From positions 2,408,587-2,472,586 of the forward strand of contig OX030969.1 of the NCBI GenBank assembly GCA_943735955.1: DNA of 64,000 nucleotides. Direction: 5' to 3'. Within the stretch, counting starts at the first letter, position 1. Each line of letters opens with the position of its first letter. A program made the translations under genes and the position numbers. The notes below the pieces were generated by a model. The model was given only the letters and a program-made list of their open reading frames with translations. It was not told where the DNA came from and did not search any database. The stretch comes from Piscicola geometra. Lineage: Eukaryota > Annelida > Clitellata > Hirudinida > Piscicolidae. This document shows positions 12,436 through 27,749 of this stretch, piece after piece.

Positions 12436-13290
12436 ATTTAAACTAACTTTAATTTAAACTAACTTTAATTTAAACTAACTTTAATTTAAACTAACTTTAA
12501 TTTAAACTAACTTTAATTTAAACTAACTTTAATTTAAACTAACTTTAATTTAAACTAACTTTAATTTAAACTAACTTTAATTTAAACTAACTTTAATTTA
12601 AACTAACTTTAATTTAAACTAACTTTAATTTAAACTAACTTTAATTTAAACTAACTTTAATTTAAACTAACTTTAATTTAAACTAACTTTAATTTAAACT
12701 AACTTTAATTTAAACTAACTTTAATTTAAACTAACTTTAATTTAAACTAACTTTAATTTAAACTAACTTTAATTTAAACTAACTTTAATTTAAACTAACT
12801 TTAATTTAAACTAACTTTAATTTAAACTAACTTTAATTTAAACTAACTTTAATTTAAACTAACTTTAATTTAAACTAACTTTAATTTAAACTAACTTTAA
12901 TTTAAACTAACTTTAATTTAAACTAACTTTAATTTAAACTAACTTTAATTTAAACTAACTTTAATTTAAACTAACTTTAATTTAAACTAACTTTAATTTA
13001 AACTAACTTTAATTTAAACTAACTTTAATTTAAACTAACTTTAATTTAAACTAACTTTAATTTAAACTAACTTTAATTTAAACTAACTTTAATTTAAACT
13101 AACTTTAATTTAAACTAACTTTAATTTAAACTAACTTTAATTTAAACTAACTTTAATTTAAACTAACTTTAATTTAAACTAACTTTAATTTAAACTAACT
13201 TTAATTTAAACTAACTTTAATTTAAACTAACTTTAATTTAAACTAACTTTAATTTAAACTAACTTTAATTTAAACTAACTTTAATTTAAT
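12436..13290. repeat. 16-bp satellite, block 2
   Basis: About 53 highly uniform copies of TTTAATTTAAACTAAC directly after the A-rich tail of the LINE. The last unit decays to TTTAATTTAATTTAATTC. Confidence 0.97.
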
Positions 13291-14143
13291 TTAATTCATA
13301 GGGGGGTTCTGAGGTCTACCTTAATATCAACCCTTTCAATTTTTTAGATGAACCAAAGTTATATGATATGAAACTTGTGGTTTAATTTAACCACAACTTT
13401 AGTTAATGTTCGAAGCCTTTTGAAATTCATTAACCTTGGTTAATCTAAAAAATAGAAAGGTCAATCTTGAATATCCCCCATGCTAAATAATTAGCAAAAT
13501 ATGAATGATTTTTTATAAAAATGTAAATCAGTCTGGTTGCAAAAAGTGAACTGATATTTTCTTGAATGTCTGCTTGTGAAAATTGAAACAATATAATACT
13601 GAATACAAATTCTGTTTCATGCTATGGTTGAAGATCATGCTTGTATTAAAATAGGAGTTGAGAAATTATTGTATTTGTTAAACTGAGAGGGTCCATGTTA
13701 AGATGGACCCCAGGACCCCCCTAGCATCGCTGCCCATACATACTCACAATGTATTACTGTATTAGCATTTTTTTATCCCATGGTTGACGATTAGGCTCGT
13801 ATTAAAATTAGATCACCGCACATGAATAGAAAAGATAGAAAAAAAGGCGGAAGTGAAACTTTTAATAAAAGAAGTGAGTTGGTATGAAACTACTTTAGTA
13901 GTCAGATAATATTATTTTCCACTTTCGAAAACTTTTAATAAATTTAATTGATCATAGTATTTAAATTATTTCATTTGTAAAAAATAATTTAAAAGTTGAA
14001 ACCCGCATCATGATACTCAAAAGTGATTTTATTGCGGGAATTCTTTTGTTCACCTATAACCGGAATTACTCGATAAAATGTTCTATTAAAATGTCCGTGG
14101 ACATTAGAATAAAGAAGATATTCGATAACATCCAAGTAGGGAC
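13291..14143. repeat. Dispersed palindromic repeat between satellite blocks
   Basis: 13297-13352 (GGGGGGTTCTGAGGTCTACC onward) is repeated in inverted form at about 13425-13480, making a 180-bp imperfect palindrome. 13690-13830 contains AAGATGGACCCCAGGACCCC and CCCATGGTTGACGATTAGGC. Inverted relatives of these pieces are at 36780-37660, so this is a dispersed element of unknown class. No coding frame is present. Confidence 0.7.
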
Positions 14144-14541
14144 TTTATGTAAATATGCAATATATGTAAATATGCAATATATGTAAATATGCAATATATG
14201 TAAATATGCAATATATGTAAATATGCAATATATGTAAATATGCAATATATGTAAATATGCAATATATGTAAATATGCAATATATGTAAATATGCAATATA
14301 TGTAAATATGCAATATATGTAAATATGCAATATATGTAAATATGCAATATATGTAAATATGCAATATATGTAAATATGCAATATATGTAAATATGCAATA
14401 TATGTAAATATGCAATATATGTAAATATGCAATATATGTAAATATGCAATATATGTAAATATGCAATATATGTAAATATGCAATATATGTAAATATGCAA
14501 TATATGTAAATATGCAATATATGTAAATATGCAATATATGT
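14144..14541. repeat. 17-bp satellite
   Basis: About 23 uniform copies of ATGTAAATATGCAATAT. It joins the 16-bp satellite at 14541 within the shared word TGTAAA/TTTAAA. Tyr/Ile/His-rich minus-strand frames across it are artefacts: a 17-bp unit cycles all three frames without a stop. Confidence 0.97.
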
Positions 14542-15292
14542 AAACTAACTTTAATTTAGACTAACTTTAATTTAAACTAACTTTAATTTAAACTAACTTT
14601 AATTTAAACTAACTTTATTTTAAACTAACTTTAATTTAAACTAACTTTAATTTAAACTAACTTTAATTTAAACTAACTTTAATTTAAACTAACTTTAATT
14701 TAAACTAACTTTAATTTAAACTAACTTTAATTTAAACTAACTTTAATTTAAACTAACTTTAATTTAAACTAACTTTAATTTAAACTAACTTTAATTTAAA
14801 CTAACTTTAATTTAAACTAACTTTAATTTAAACTAACTTTAATTTAAACTAACTTTAATTTAAACTAACTTTAATTTAAACTAACTTTAATTTAAACTAA
14901 CTTTAATTTAAACTAACTTTAATTTAAACTAACTTTAATTTAAACTAACTTTAATTTAAACTAACTTTAATTTAAACTAACTTTAATTTAAATTAACTTT
15001 AATTTAAATTAACTTTAATTTAAATTAACTTTAATTTAAATTAACTTTAATTTAAATTAACTTTAATTTAAATTAACTTTAATTTAAATTAACTTTAATT
15101 TAAATTAACTTTAATTTAAATTAACTTTAATTTAAATTAACTTTAATTTAAATTAACTTTAATTTAAATTAACTTTAATTTAAATTAACTTTAATTTAAA
15201 TTAACTTTAATTTAAATTAACTTTAATTTAAATTAACTTTAATTTAAATTAACTTTAATTTAAATTAACTTTAATTTAAATTAACTTTAAAA
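14542..15292. repeat. 16-bp satellite, block 3 with a homogenised C-to-T variant
   Basis: From 14542 to about 14985 the unit is TTTAATTTAAACTAAC. From about 14990 to 15292 every unit is TTTAATTTAAATTAAC. The switch is abrupt, about 28 and 19 copies respectively, which indicates local amplification of one mutated unit. Confidence 0.96.
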
Positions 15293-15295
15293 CAA

Positions 15296-15615
15296 AAATA
15301 TATACTTATAATATAAATATAATATAATGGGATACAATTTGATATGATCTAATATATGTAATAATATAATATATGTAATAATATATGTAATAATATAATA
15401 TAATAGCATATAATATATAATATAATATGATGTAATATAATATAATATAATATGATATAATATTTATTATATTTATTATAATATTTATTATAATATTTAT
15501 TATAATATTTATTATAATATTTATGATAATATTTATTATAATATTTATTATAATATTTATTATAATATTTATTCTTATATTTATTATGATATGATGTAAT
15601 GTAATGTAATATGAT
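15296..15615. repeat. AT-rich tandem DNA (AATATTTATTAT units)
   Basis: Short AT-only words, with about ten copies of ATAATATTTATT between 15455 and 15580. Similar in composition to 5289-6365, partly as its reverse complement. No gene. Confidence 0.85.
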
Positions 15616-15617
15616 AA

Positions 15618-15850
15618 GTCTTTATGAGAGCGCTTGGAGGGTTTGCGGGGCGAGTTGAAAAGGATGAGAGAGTGGTTCAGTGAGAGGAGGTCCCTCATCG
15701 ATCGTCTCAAACACTACTCACAAGTATCAAAATTGCTGATGTAGATCACAAGAAAAAACACACTAGTTCATACGAGTGCACTATCTGCCGACTACCTTTC
15801 GTTTCTACGGCCACTCTGAATGTCCATGTTAGGCTCAAGCACTGCTTATG
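15618..15850 (+). pseudogene. Retroelement remnant with one C2H2 finger
   Basis: A plus-strand frame reads ERLEGLRGELKRMREWFSER, then, after a break, DHKKKHTSSYECTICRLPF with the C..C..H pattern of a classical zinc finger, ending in a stop at 15848-15850 that overlaps the ATG of the next ORF. The finger is nearly identical in DNA to 17403-17490, so both come from one family. It is followed directly by the 278-codon ORF. Confidence 0.55.
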
Positions 15851-16684
15851 ACACTTGGACAACTAGGTCTTGAATCTACATCGGCCGAAGACATGCTCTT
15901 TGCACCACGTATGAAACGAAGAGGAATCGGTAGGACCAGGGATAACCCATGGATGCTAATGAACAATAAAGGGTTTCATTTGCCCTCTGCGCTAAAAGTT
16001 TGTCATGCAAGACAGATGGGTTTCCAGAATTGTTTTAAGAAATGCACTCAAGTGCATGGTCAATTAAAAGCAGCAAAGAATCCAAAAGTTCCAGGATATG
16101 CAGCACTGAAGACGGCCGGCGAGAAAGCAAGAGAAGCACTTAAAGGTACGCTGTCCTCGCAAGGTCAAAAAGCCATAGTTGATCTGATCTTCCAAGATAA
16201 AGGGTATGAAGATGTTGAAGGACTAACGGAAGTACTGCTAGGCAGCTTATACTATATTAAACCCAAGAGGAACGCCTCGTTTAAAATACCCGTATGCTGC
16301 TTGAATGCACCTACCTCATTACCACTCCCCCACACGAACTTGGACAATCTGAAGTACTTTACATCCACAGCTCAAACCTTGATAACGTGTTATGATGCTT
16401 CGATCCCTGCGCTCTGTATGCTAGATATGCTGTCTGACTCTACAGAGGCCATGTCAGTGGCGATGGGAATACAAGTACCAACAAGAGAGAATTTCATCAG
16501 ACCTAAATTGGGAAGAAAGCAGCAAGGAACTAGGCCTACCACAAGAACACCAACACTTCCACAAAAAGTAAATGCTCCATTAAAGGGATCTCCTTCGTTT
16601 GTTGCGAATGACAAAAAGAACGAAGTATACTTCCCAGGACAAGGTGGAAAGAGAATCTGTCCCTCCAACTTTAATTTAAACTAA
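15848..16684 (+). CDS. Intact 278-codon ORF of unknown function inside satellite DNA
   Basis: I do not recognise this protein. It runs from ATG at 15848 to a stop made by the satellite at 16682-16684; the last four residues, NFNLN-like, are already satellite-encoded, so the natural C terminus is missing. It has a basic N-terminal region (PRMKRRGIGRTRDNP, residues 20-34), a mixed Lys/Ala-rich helix-like segment around 70-105, a compact-looking middle (GLTEVLLGSLYYIKPKRNAS, residues 125-144; LTLPH- and CYDAS-containing stretch to 190), and a basic Pro/Thr-rich end. Codon use is ordinary and there are no internal stops, unlike the decayed elements around it. It could be a gag- or nucleoprotein-like ORF of a retroelement or an endogenised viral gene; that is only a guess from size and charge. 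Confidence 0.5.
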   Translation: MTLGQLGLESTSAEDMLFAPRMKRRGIGRTRDNPWMLMNNKGFHLPSALKVCHARQMGFQNCFKKCTQVHGQLKAAKNPKVPGYAALKTAGEKAREALKGTLSSQGQKAIVDLIFQDKGYEDVEGLTEVLLGSLYYIKPKRNASFKIPVCCLNAPTSLPLPHTNLDNLKYFTSTAQTLITCYDASIPALCMLDMLSDSTEAMSVAMGIQVPTRENFIRPKLGRKQQGTRPTTRTPTLPQKVNAPLKGSPSFVANDKKNEVYFPGQGGKRICPSNFNLN

Positions 16685-17168
16685 CTTTAATTTAAACTAA
16701 CTTTAATTTAAACTAACTTTAATTTAAACTAACTTTAATTTAAACTAACTTTAATTTAAACTAACTTTAATTTAAACTAACTTTAATTTAAACTAACTTT
16801 AATTTAAACTAACTTTAATTTAAACTAACTTTAATTTAAACTAACTTTAATTTAAACTAACTTTAATTTAAACTAACTTTAATTTAAACTAACTTTAATT
16901 TAAACTAACTTTAATTTAAACTAACTTTAATTTAAACTAACTTTAATTTAAACTAACTTTAATTTAAACTAACTTTAATTTAAACTAACTTTAATTTAAA
17001 CTAACTTTAATTTAAACTAACTTTAATTTAAACTAACTTTAATTTAAACTAACTTTAATTTAAACTAACTTTAATTTAAACTAACTTTAATTTAAACTAA
17101 CTTTAATTTAAACTAACTTTAATTTAAACTAACTTTAATTTAAACTAACTTTAATTTAAACTAACTTT
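16668..17168. repeat. 16-bp satellite, block 4
   Basis: About 31 copies of TTTAATTTAAACTAAC. It truncates the ORF ending at 16684 on its left and a reverse-transcriptase C-terminal remnant on its right. Confidence 0.97.
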
Positions 17169-17169
17169 C

Positions 17170-17350
17170 TCACATACAACCCAAGCAATGACAGACTACT
17201 AAACACAATTAAAGATGAAATCAAGAAATCATTACCAAACAGACTACTAAACACAATTAAAGATGAAATCAAGAAATCATTACCAAGCAGCAGACCAATC
17301 AAGGCCTTCAAGGTCAATAAAAACCTAGGCAGACTCTTACTTCATCACTA
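17170..17350 (+). pseudogene. Retroelement C-terminal remnant with internal 48-bp tandem duplication
   Basis: The plus-strand frame reads YNPSNDRLLNTIKDEIKKSL and, after a direct repeat of about 48 bp (17186-17233 and 17234-17281), SSRPIKAFKVNKNLGRLLLHH. The RP..AF....KNL...L pattern is typical of the region after the RT domain in several retroelement types, including Penelope-like ones. The 5' end is cut by the satellite. Confidence 0.5.
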
Positions 17351-17382
17351 AAAATGAACAAACACAAAAAAAACACACACAT

Positions 17383-17844
17383 ATGCTAAACACCGATTTA
17401 CGAATAGATCACAAGAAAAAACACACTAGTTCATACGAGTGCACTATCTGCCGACTACCTTTCGTCTCTACGGCCACTCTGAATGTCCACGTTCGCCGCC
17501 TACACCCCTTGGCGGTTGTGGCGAACATCGGGTGCAACCAGTGCGAAAGGAAGTTCGCTTCTCAGGCCGATTTGAAGCATCACATCACATTGGCGCACAA
17601 GAATGTCAAGACGAAGGCACCCTCAAGCGTCACCATCGACCAGCCCAGCCACACGCAGTTCGACCTCTCCACTCCACAAATTGTCGATTGTAACACCGAG
17701 AAACCTACAGTGGCTGCTGAAACGCAATTGCTTGTGACAAACCACGACAATACAATACAATACAACGCCACGTCAATAATACTCGTCGTTGTATTGTATT
17801 GTCGTGGTTTGTCACAAGCAATTGCGTTTCAGCAGCCACTGTAG
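17383..17844 (+). pseudogene. Two-finger C2H2 open frame, retroelement-associated
   Basis: The frame carries two C2H2 fingers: YECTICRLPFVSTATLNVHV ending in R.LH (residues about 18-41) and CNQCERKFASQADLKHHIT ending in LAH (about 51-72). A polar tail follows. The first finger is shared with 15740-15840. After about 17690 the DNA enters a long palindrome, and the codons there are not natural. Downstream on the plus strand, RFLGVTIDNGLN (17846-17880) resembles the post-RT FLGV..D motif. Fingers are used by some retroelements for nucleic-acid binding; a host zinc-finger gene is less likely. Confidence 0.5.
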
Positions 17845-17868
17845 GTTTCTCGGTGTGACAATCGACAA
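17681..17868. repeat. Near-perfect palindrome, arms 86 and 81 bp
   Basis: The left arm (17681-17766) and right arm (17788-17868) are reverse complements except for one extra AATAC unit on the left and a single T/G change. The 21-bp centre, GCCACGTCAATAATACTCGTC-like, matches SINE-tail sequence found at 63030 and 63770. The DNA could fold into a long cruciform, and a transcript into a long hairpin. Confidence 0.9.
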
Positions 17869-18064
17869 TGGTCTCAATCGCAAACAACTCGTGTTCCAAC
17901 TTCCCACTCCTTTGTGTGTGTGTGTATGTGTGTATATGTGTATGTGTGTGTCTACCCAACCACATGTGTACTTGTGTGCTTAGCTGATGGAGCATGCACG
18001 TATGCTTGTCAGGACAGATGAGTGAATGGAGCACACACACACACAAACGCACACACACACACAG

Positions 18065-18100
<36 letters not shown>

Positions 18101-18187
18101 GCACACAGGCAAACACACACACAGGTACACACACACACAGACACACACACACACACAAGCACAGGCGAACCTGGGCAGGGGCTTGGT

Positions 18188-20850
18188 TCAGTCGGCCATG
18201 TCAGTGCACGCCTTGGCCTCGTCGAACTTCGAGGCGTCGCTGTAGTGCTCTACCCTGCCCTTACCGCCACCACCCCCGTGCTGTTGCTGCTGATGATTTT
18301 GGTGGCCCATGTGGCCTGGAGGCATGTCGTTGCTGCCCCCCATGTACACGCCTCCTCCTCCTCCTTCTCTCTGTGTGTACGAGTGTGTTAGTGCTGATAG
18401 TATAATAAATTAATACAAAATAATAAGATAGTATAATAAATTAATACAATATAATAAGATAGTATAATAAATTAATACAATATAATAAGATAGTATAATA
18501 AATTAATACAATATAATAAGATAGTATAATAAATTAATACAATATAATAAGATAGTATAATAAATTAATACAATATAATAAGATAGTATAATAAATTAAT
18601 ACAATATAATAAGATAGTATAATAAATTAATACAATATAATAAGATAGTATAATAAATTAATACAATATAATAAGATAGTATAATAAATTAATACAATAT
18701 AATAAGATAGTATAATAAATTAATACAATATAATAAGATAGTATAATAAATTAATACAATATAATAAGATAGTATAATAAATTAATACAATATAATAAGA
18801 TAGTATAATAAATTAATACAATATAATAAGATAGTATAATAAATTAATACAATATAATAAGATAGTATAATAAATTAATACAATATAATAAGATAGCATA
18901 ATCATGTATAGTCATCATCATCATCACCACCTGGAAAGACATAGCGGCATTCATACCTCTTCTCATCGCTCCAGGCATCCTGTAGTGACGACAATCATCA
19001 TCATCATTACCACCCTTATCCTCCTCATCATCATCATCATCATCTACATCATCATCACCATCCTCACCTGTTGACAGGCATGTATGCAGGGTAGTTGTTC
19101 TGATAAAGAAAGTCACCCACTTCTGCCTTACTGTGTGTGTGAGTGGTTGTGTGTGTGTTTCTATGTGTGTGTGTGAGTGGTTGTGTGTGTGTTTCTATGT
19201 GTGAGTGGTTGTGTGTGTGTTTCTATGTGTGAGTGGTTGTGTGTGTGTTTCTATGTGTGAGTGGTTGTGTGTGTGTTTCTATGTGTGAGTGGTTGTGTGT
19301 GTGTTTCTATGTGTGAGTGGTTGTGTGTGTGTTTCTATGTGTGTGTGTGAGTGGTTGTGTGTGTGTGTGTGTGGTTGTGTGTGTGTGAATGGTTGTGTGT
19401 GTTTCTACGTGTGAGTGGTTGTGTGTGTGTATGTTTGTGCATTTGCGTGTGTGTTTCTGTGTGAGTGTATCTGTGCGTTTAGGTATGTGCGTATGCGTGT
19501 TAGTAAGTGTGTATGTATGTGGCCACGTGAGTACCCACCCATCATTGAAGGCGGCTTGTTGTTGTTGTTGGTTGAGGACCGATGCATACCAGCAGCTCCA
19601 TTCACAAACGCTCCTCCACCAACACCACCAGCAGCAGCCATCGCGGCAGCAGCGTTGTTGTGGTGGTTGTTGTAGTTGTTGCCCATGTAGTTGGAGGAGC
19701 CCATGCCATTGTAGGCACCCCTGTCCCCTCCTCTGCTGTTGTGGTGGTGGTGGTGTTCTTGGTGATGCAGTTATGATGATGATGATGTTGATAATGATGA
19801 TGATACAATGATGATGGTTTTGATGATGATGATAGAGTGATGATGGTGCTGATGATGATGCCAAGCGAACCTCATTCCTCTGTTAGCCATCGCTCCCCTG
19901 CTTGCATCCATGCCCTTGTCTGGGGATGATCATCATCATTATCATTACTACCTTCATCATCATCATCATTACCATCACTGTGAAGCATTATTACAACAAA
20001 TGCAATATATAAAAAATAACAACAACAACACAAAGAAGAAGAAAAAGAACAAGAACACACCAGCAGAGATGTGCATGAACGCTTGCTGTTGTTGTTGGTT
20101 GCAGAAGGGCATGTGTGGTTGTTGTTGTTGGTAGGGCAGTTGGAAGCGTTGGTGGCCTGCTGCAGCTATGTTGTGGTTGCGTGTTCGTATTCTAATTATT
20201 CTAAAATTTTTGTCATTATCATTCTATGCACTATCATTTCATTGTATTCTTATTCTATGTACAATAAGTTATTTTAATTTGTTATTTTTATTTTATTTGT
20301 GAAAAATGGCGTTGTAGTGTGCTCATTAAATGCAGTGACAGGCTGCTTTAATACTGTAGTATGTTTTGATAATACTGATACAAAATATATCTTGCTAATT
20401 TATAATTTTCATAGGCAGTCTTTTATTGGGTAAGCAGCCATTTTCATTATGATTTAAGAAATTGGAACATTTTGATTTTATTCAAAATTTCATAGATATT
20501 TAATTTCATTATTATAACTTGAAATGGTCTATATGGCTCACTTGGAAAAATATTAAAAAACTATGAAACAAAAAGGCTAACTTTGAAAATTGAGAGAACA
20601 GCGAGAAAACCAAAGCCGACAATTAAACACACAAAAAAACAAGTATTTGTGAGATAAAACTATTTCAAAATGGCTTCAAAACTTACGGCCGGCAAATTCT
20701 TCCTTCTTTCCATTCCTGATATCGAGGGCCGCCATCTGCATTGAGGATTTAAGAGAGCTTATAATAATGTGCAGATAGGATTGAAAAACGATTTTTAAAT
20801 TTTAAATGAGTTTTTACCTGGTTTTCTAAAGCAGCTTCAGTTGCAGGCAT
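18188..20850 (-). CDS. Eight-exon Gln/Asn/Gly/Met-rich protein, 226 residues, family unknown
   Basis: All eight minus-strand exons join in phase from ATG to TGA (681 nt): 20850-20818, 20735-20687, 20159-20061, 19919-19871, 19732-19539, 19122-19068, 18979-18957 and 18366-18188. Donors include GTAAAA, GTAAGT, GTGTGT and GTGAGG; acceptors are mostly CAG. The protein begins MPATEAALENQMAALDIRNG. Then come a Gln-rich part (PYQQQQPHMPFCNQQQQQ), a Met/Gly/Arg-rich part, an Asn/Ala/Gly-rich part (NNYNNHHNNAAAAMAAAGG), VGDFLYQNNYPAYMPVN, a Gly/His/Gln stretch and a more ordinary C terminus, KGRVEHYSDASKFDEAKACT, before MAD and the stop. There is no signal peptide or TM segment. Such prion-like composition is seen in RNA-binding and granule proteins, but no RRM, KH or other domain is visible. 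The last acceptor (18367) could move by a few codons. Confidence 0.6.
18396..18898. repeat. 31-bp minisatellite, about 16 copies
   Basis: Uniform tandem units starting GATAGTATAATAAATTAATA and ending CAATATAATAA. It lies in the intron between the last two exons of the 18188-20850 gene. The first copy has one A/T difference. Confidence 0.96.
19130..19440. repeat. GT-rich minisatellite (GTGAGTGGTTGTGTGTGTGT units)
   Basis: Units of about 26 bp containing GTTTCTATGTGTGAGTGG repeat about eight times, flanked by plain GT runs. It lies in the intron between exons 5 and 6 of the 18188-20850 gene. Confidence 0.9.
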
Positions 20851-20984
20851 TTTGACTTTTATAAAACTACTAAGCAAAGAGAAAGAAAAATGCCGGAAAC
20901 TAATGTTTAGCGATGCTCATCATTTTGTTCTAATCTTGAAAACTGTTGAAATCACGAATGACTCATTTTTAAAGTTGGCCAATT

Positions 20985-22339
<1,355 letters not shown>

Positions 22340-22729
22340 AACGAATTAGTTAAGTTCCCGTGTATACGCCCTCCTATTTACTTTTTAAATTCAATTTTAG
22401 TGATCGAATTAATTTTAAAAATTGCTTTGAATTTTCATCGGATTCAAAATATTAAATTATTAAGTTTATTTTTTTAATTTTGATTATATTCAATTACTTT
22501 TATATACATTTTTTCCAATATTATATTTATGACGCTCCAAACCACTTATTTTTCAGTCTTAATTTCAAGCATGATTGAATTAGTTTTAATTACCGCGTCA
22601 TTTGTTTTAATTGTTTAATAGCTTAATAACTTCTTAATTGGGATTCTTAATTCACAAATGGGACGGAAACTTGAAGATATTTAACCAATAAAATACCAAA
22701 TGACTTAATCCATTAATTTAGAAGGATGT
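22340..22729. other. AT-rich spacer, no gene seen
   Basis: No exon, repeat or family motif recognised between the GT array and the LINE remnant. Confidence 0.5.
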
Positions 22730-23335
22730 GACGGATCGATGACCATTGCGACAACTGATTTGGAAAAGGCAGAGTGTCTCAATAGTTTCTTCAAAAGTGT
22801 ATTTACAGAAGAAAGTAATGAAAATTTTAACAGAATAGATAATATAACATTTAAAGAAAGATCTAAGGATGGAGATGTCACAAGGGATGAAGTTTATAAC
22901 TTATTAAAAGAAATAAATGTAACAAAAGCCCCAGGTCCAGATGGTGTTCATCCCATAGTATTATCAAAATTAACAAATATAATACATACACCATTATGTA
23001 ACATTTTTAATAGCTCACTAAATAGCGGTATAATACCAGGAGATTGGAAAAAAGGGGAAATAATACCAATATTTAAAAAAGGAGATAAAAAAGAGGTATC
23101 AAATTATAGGCCAGTTAGTTTAACTAGTATAACCTGTAAAATAATGGAAAAAGTAATAAGAAAAAGAATAGAACAACATATGAATTTAAATGATTTATTT
23201 AGCAAAAGACAATATGGTTTTATTCGAGGACGGTCGACTTCCTTACAACTACTAATGGTAATGGATAATTGGACTAGTATTTTAGACAAAGGAGGGGTAA
23301 TCGATGTTATTTATTTGTCTAAAATACTAGTCCAC
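22730..23335 (+). pseudogene. 5'- and 3'-truncated LINE reverse transcriptase fragment
   Basis: An open frame of about 195 codons matches the N-terminal half of a non-LTR RT: LNSFFKSVFTEES, VTKAPGPDGVHPIVL (typical APGPDG motif), WKKGEIIPIFKKGDK, NYRPVSLTSITCKIMEKVI, LFSKRQYGFIRGRST, and WTSILDKGGVIDVIY, where the first catalytic Asp region should follow. At about 23310 the RT sequence stops and an inverted copy of the preceding 20 bp begins. The FADD half is absent. Different from the LINE at 9595-12435. Confidence 0.85.
23271..23333. repeat. 20-bp perfect foldback at the LINE breakpoint
   Basis: GGACTAGTATTTTAGACAAA (23271-23290) recurs as its exact reverse complement at 23314-23333 with a 23-bp loop. 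The arm on the left is RT coding sequence; the arm on the right is where homology to the RT ends. Confidence 0.9.
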
Positions 23336-23439
23336 CTGCGCATCAAACCCACACTCGGACACGCAGATGAGGTGCTAGTCTTTAGTTTTCAAGTTGTCCT
23401 TCTTAAAGTAGATGGATTGTAAAAAATGTAGTAGTATTA

Positions 23440-23622
23440 GTAGTAGTAGTGAACGGGTAGCTGAATCGGCAACGACTCTCGGCTTGACCAATAATGAAAG
23501 GTCCTAGGTTCAAGTGCAACCAATGCCCTAGTAACCCAAAGGCGCAAATGAAAATATGCAGCCTAAGTGGCCTGGAAGCCCGTTCGGGTTATACACCACA
23601 ATAATAATGCTCGTCATTATAT
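23440..23622 (+). mobile_element. tRNA-derived SINE, diverged
   Basis: GGGTAGCTGAATCGGCAACG resembles a Pol III A box (tRNA D-loop) and GGTCCTAGGTTCAAGTGC a B box (T-loop). The body ends CGTTCGGGTTATACACCAC and AATAATAATGCTCGTCATTA, the same tail found (often inverted) at 17770, 51235, 59690, 63030 and 63770. An AGT microsatellite follows. Confidence 0.7.
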
Positions 23623-23623
23623 T

Positions 23624-23823
<200 letters not shown>

Positions 23824-23913
23824 GCACTTTTCAAATATCATTGTATTATCAGCAGCAGCATTGAATGTTTAGTAACACCCTAACCACCATCCTGACCAAC
23901 CTGATGACGCCAG

Positions 23914-27608
<3,695 letters not shown>

Positions 27609-27749
27609 TCTGCGTATGCTTGAACCATTTATTGAAGCGAATACAACCACACCCTTAAAGCTCAGTCTTTTACGACATGAACACTTCAAAGGGGTCGTAG
27701 CTACGATTTCAAAGTAATTTAAATTATTTTATTTTATTCACTAACTCCA

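Noticed and set aside
9293..17168. CRISPR-like regular repeats
   Set aside because: Units are contiguous without spacers and lie in an intron-bearing animal genome; these are satellites.
19307..19864. 185-codon minus-strand frame rich in His/Thr
   Set aside because: It reads through a GT/CA minisatellite and overlaps exon 5 of the Gln/Asn-rich gene in the wrong frame.
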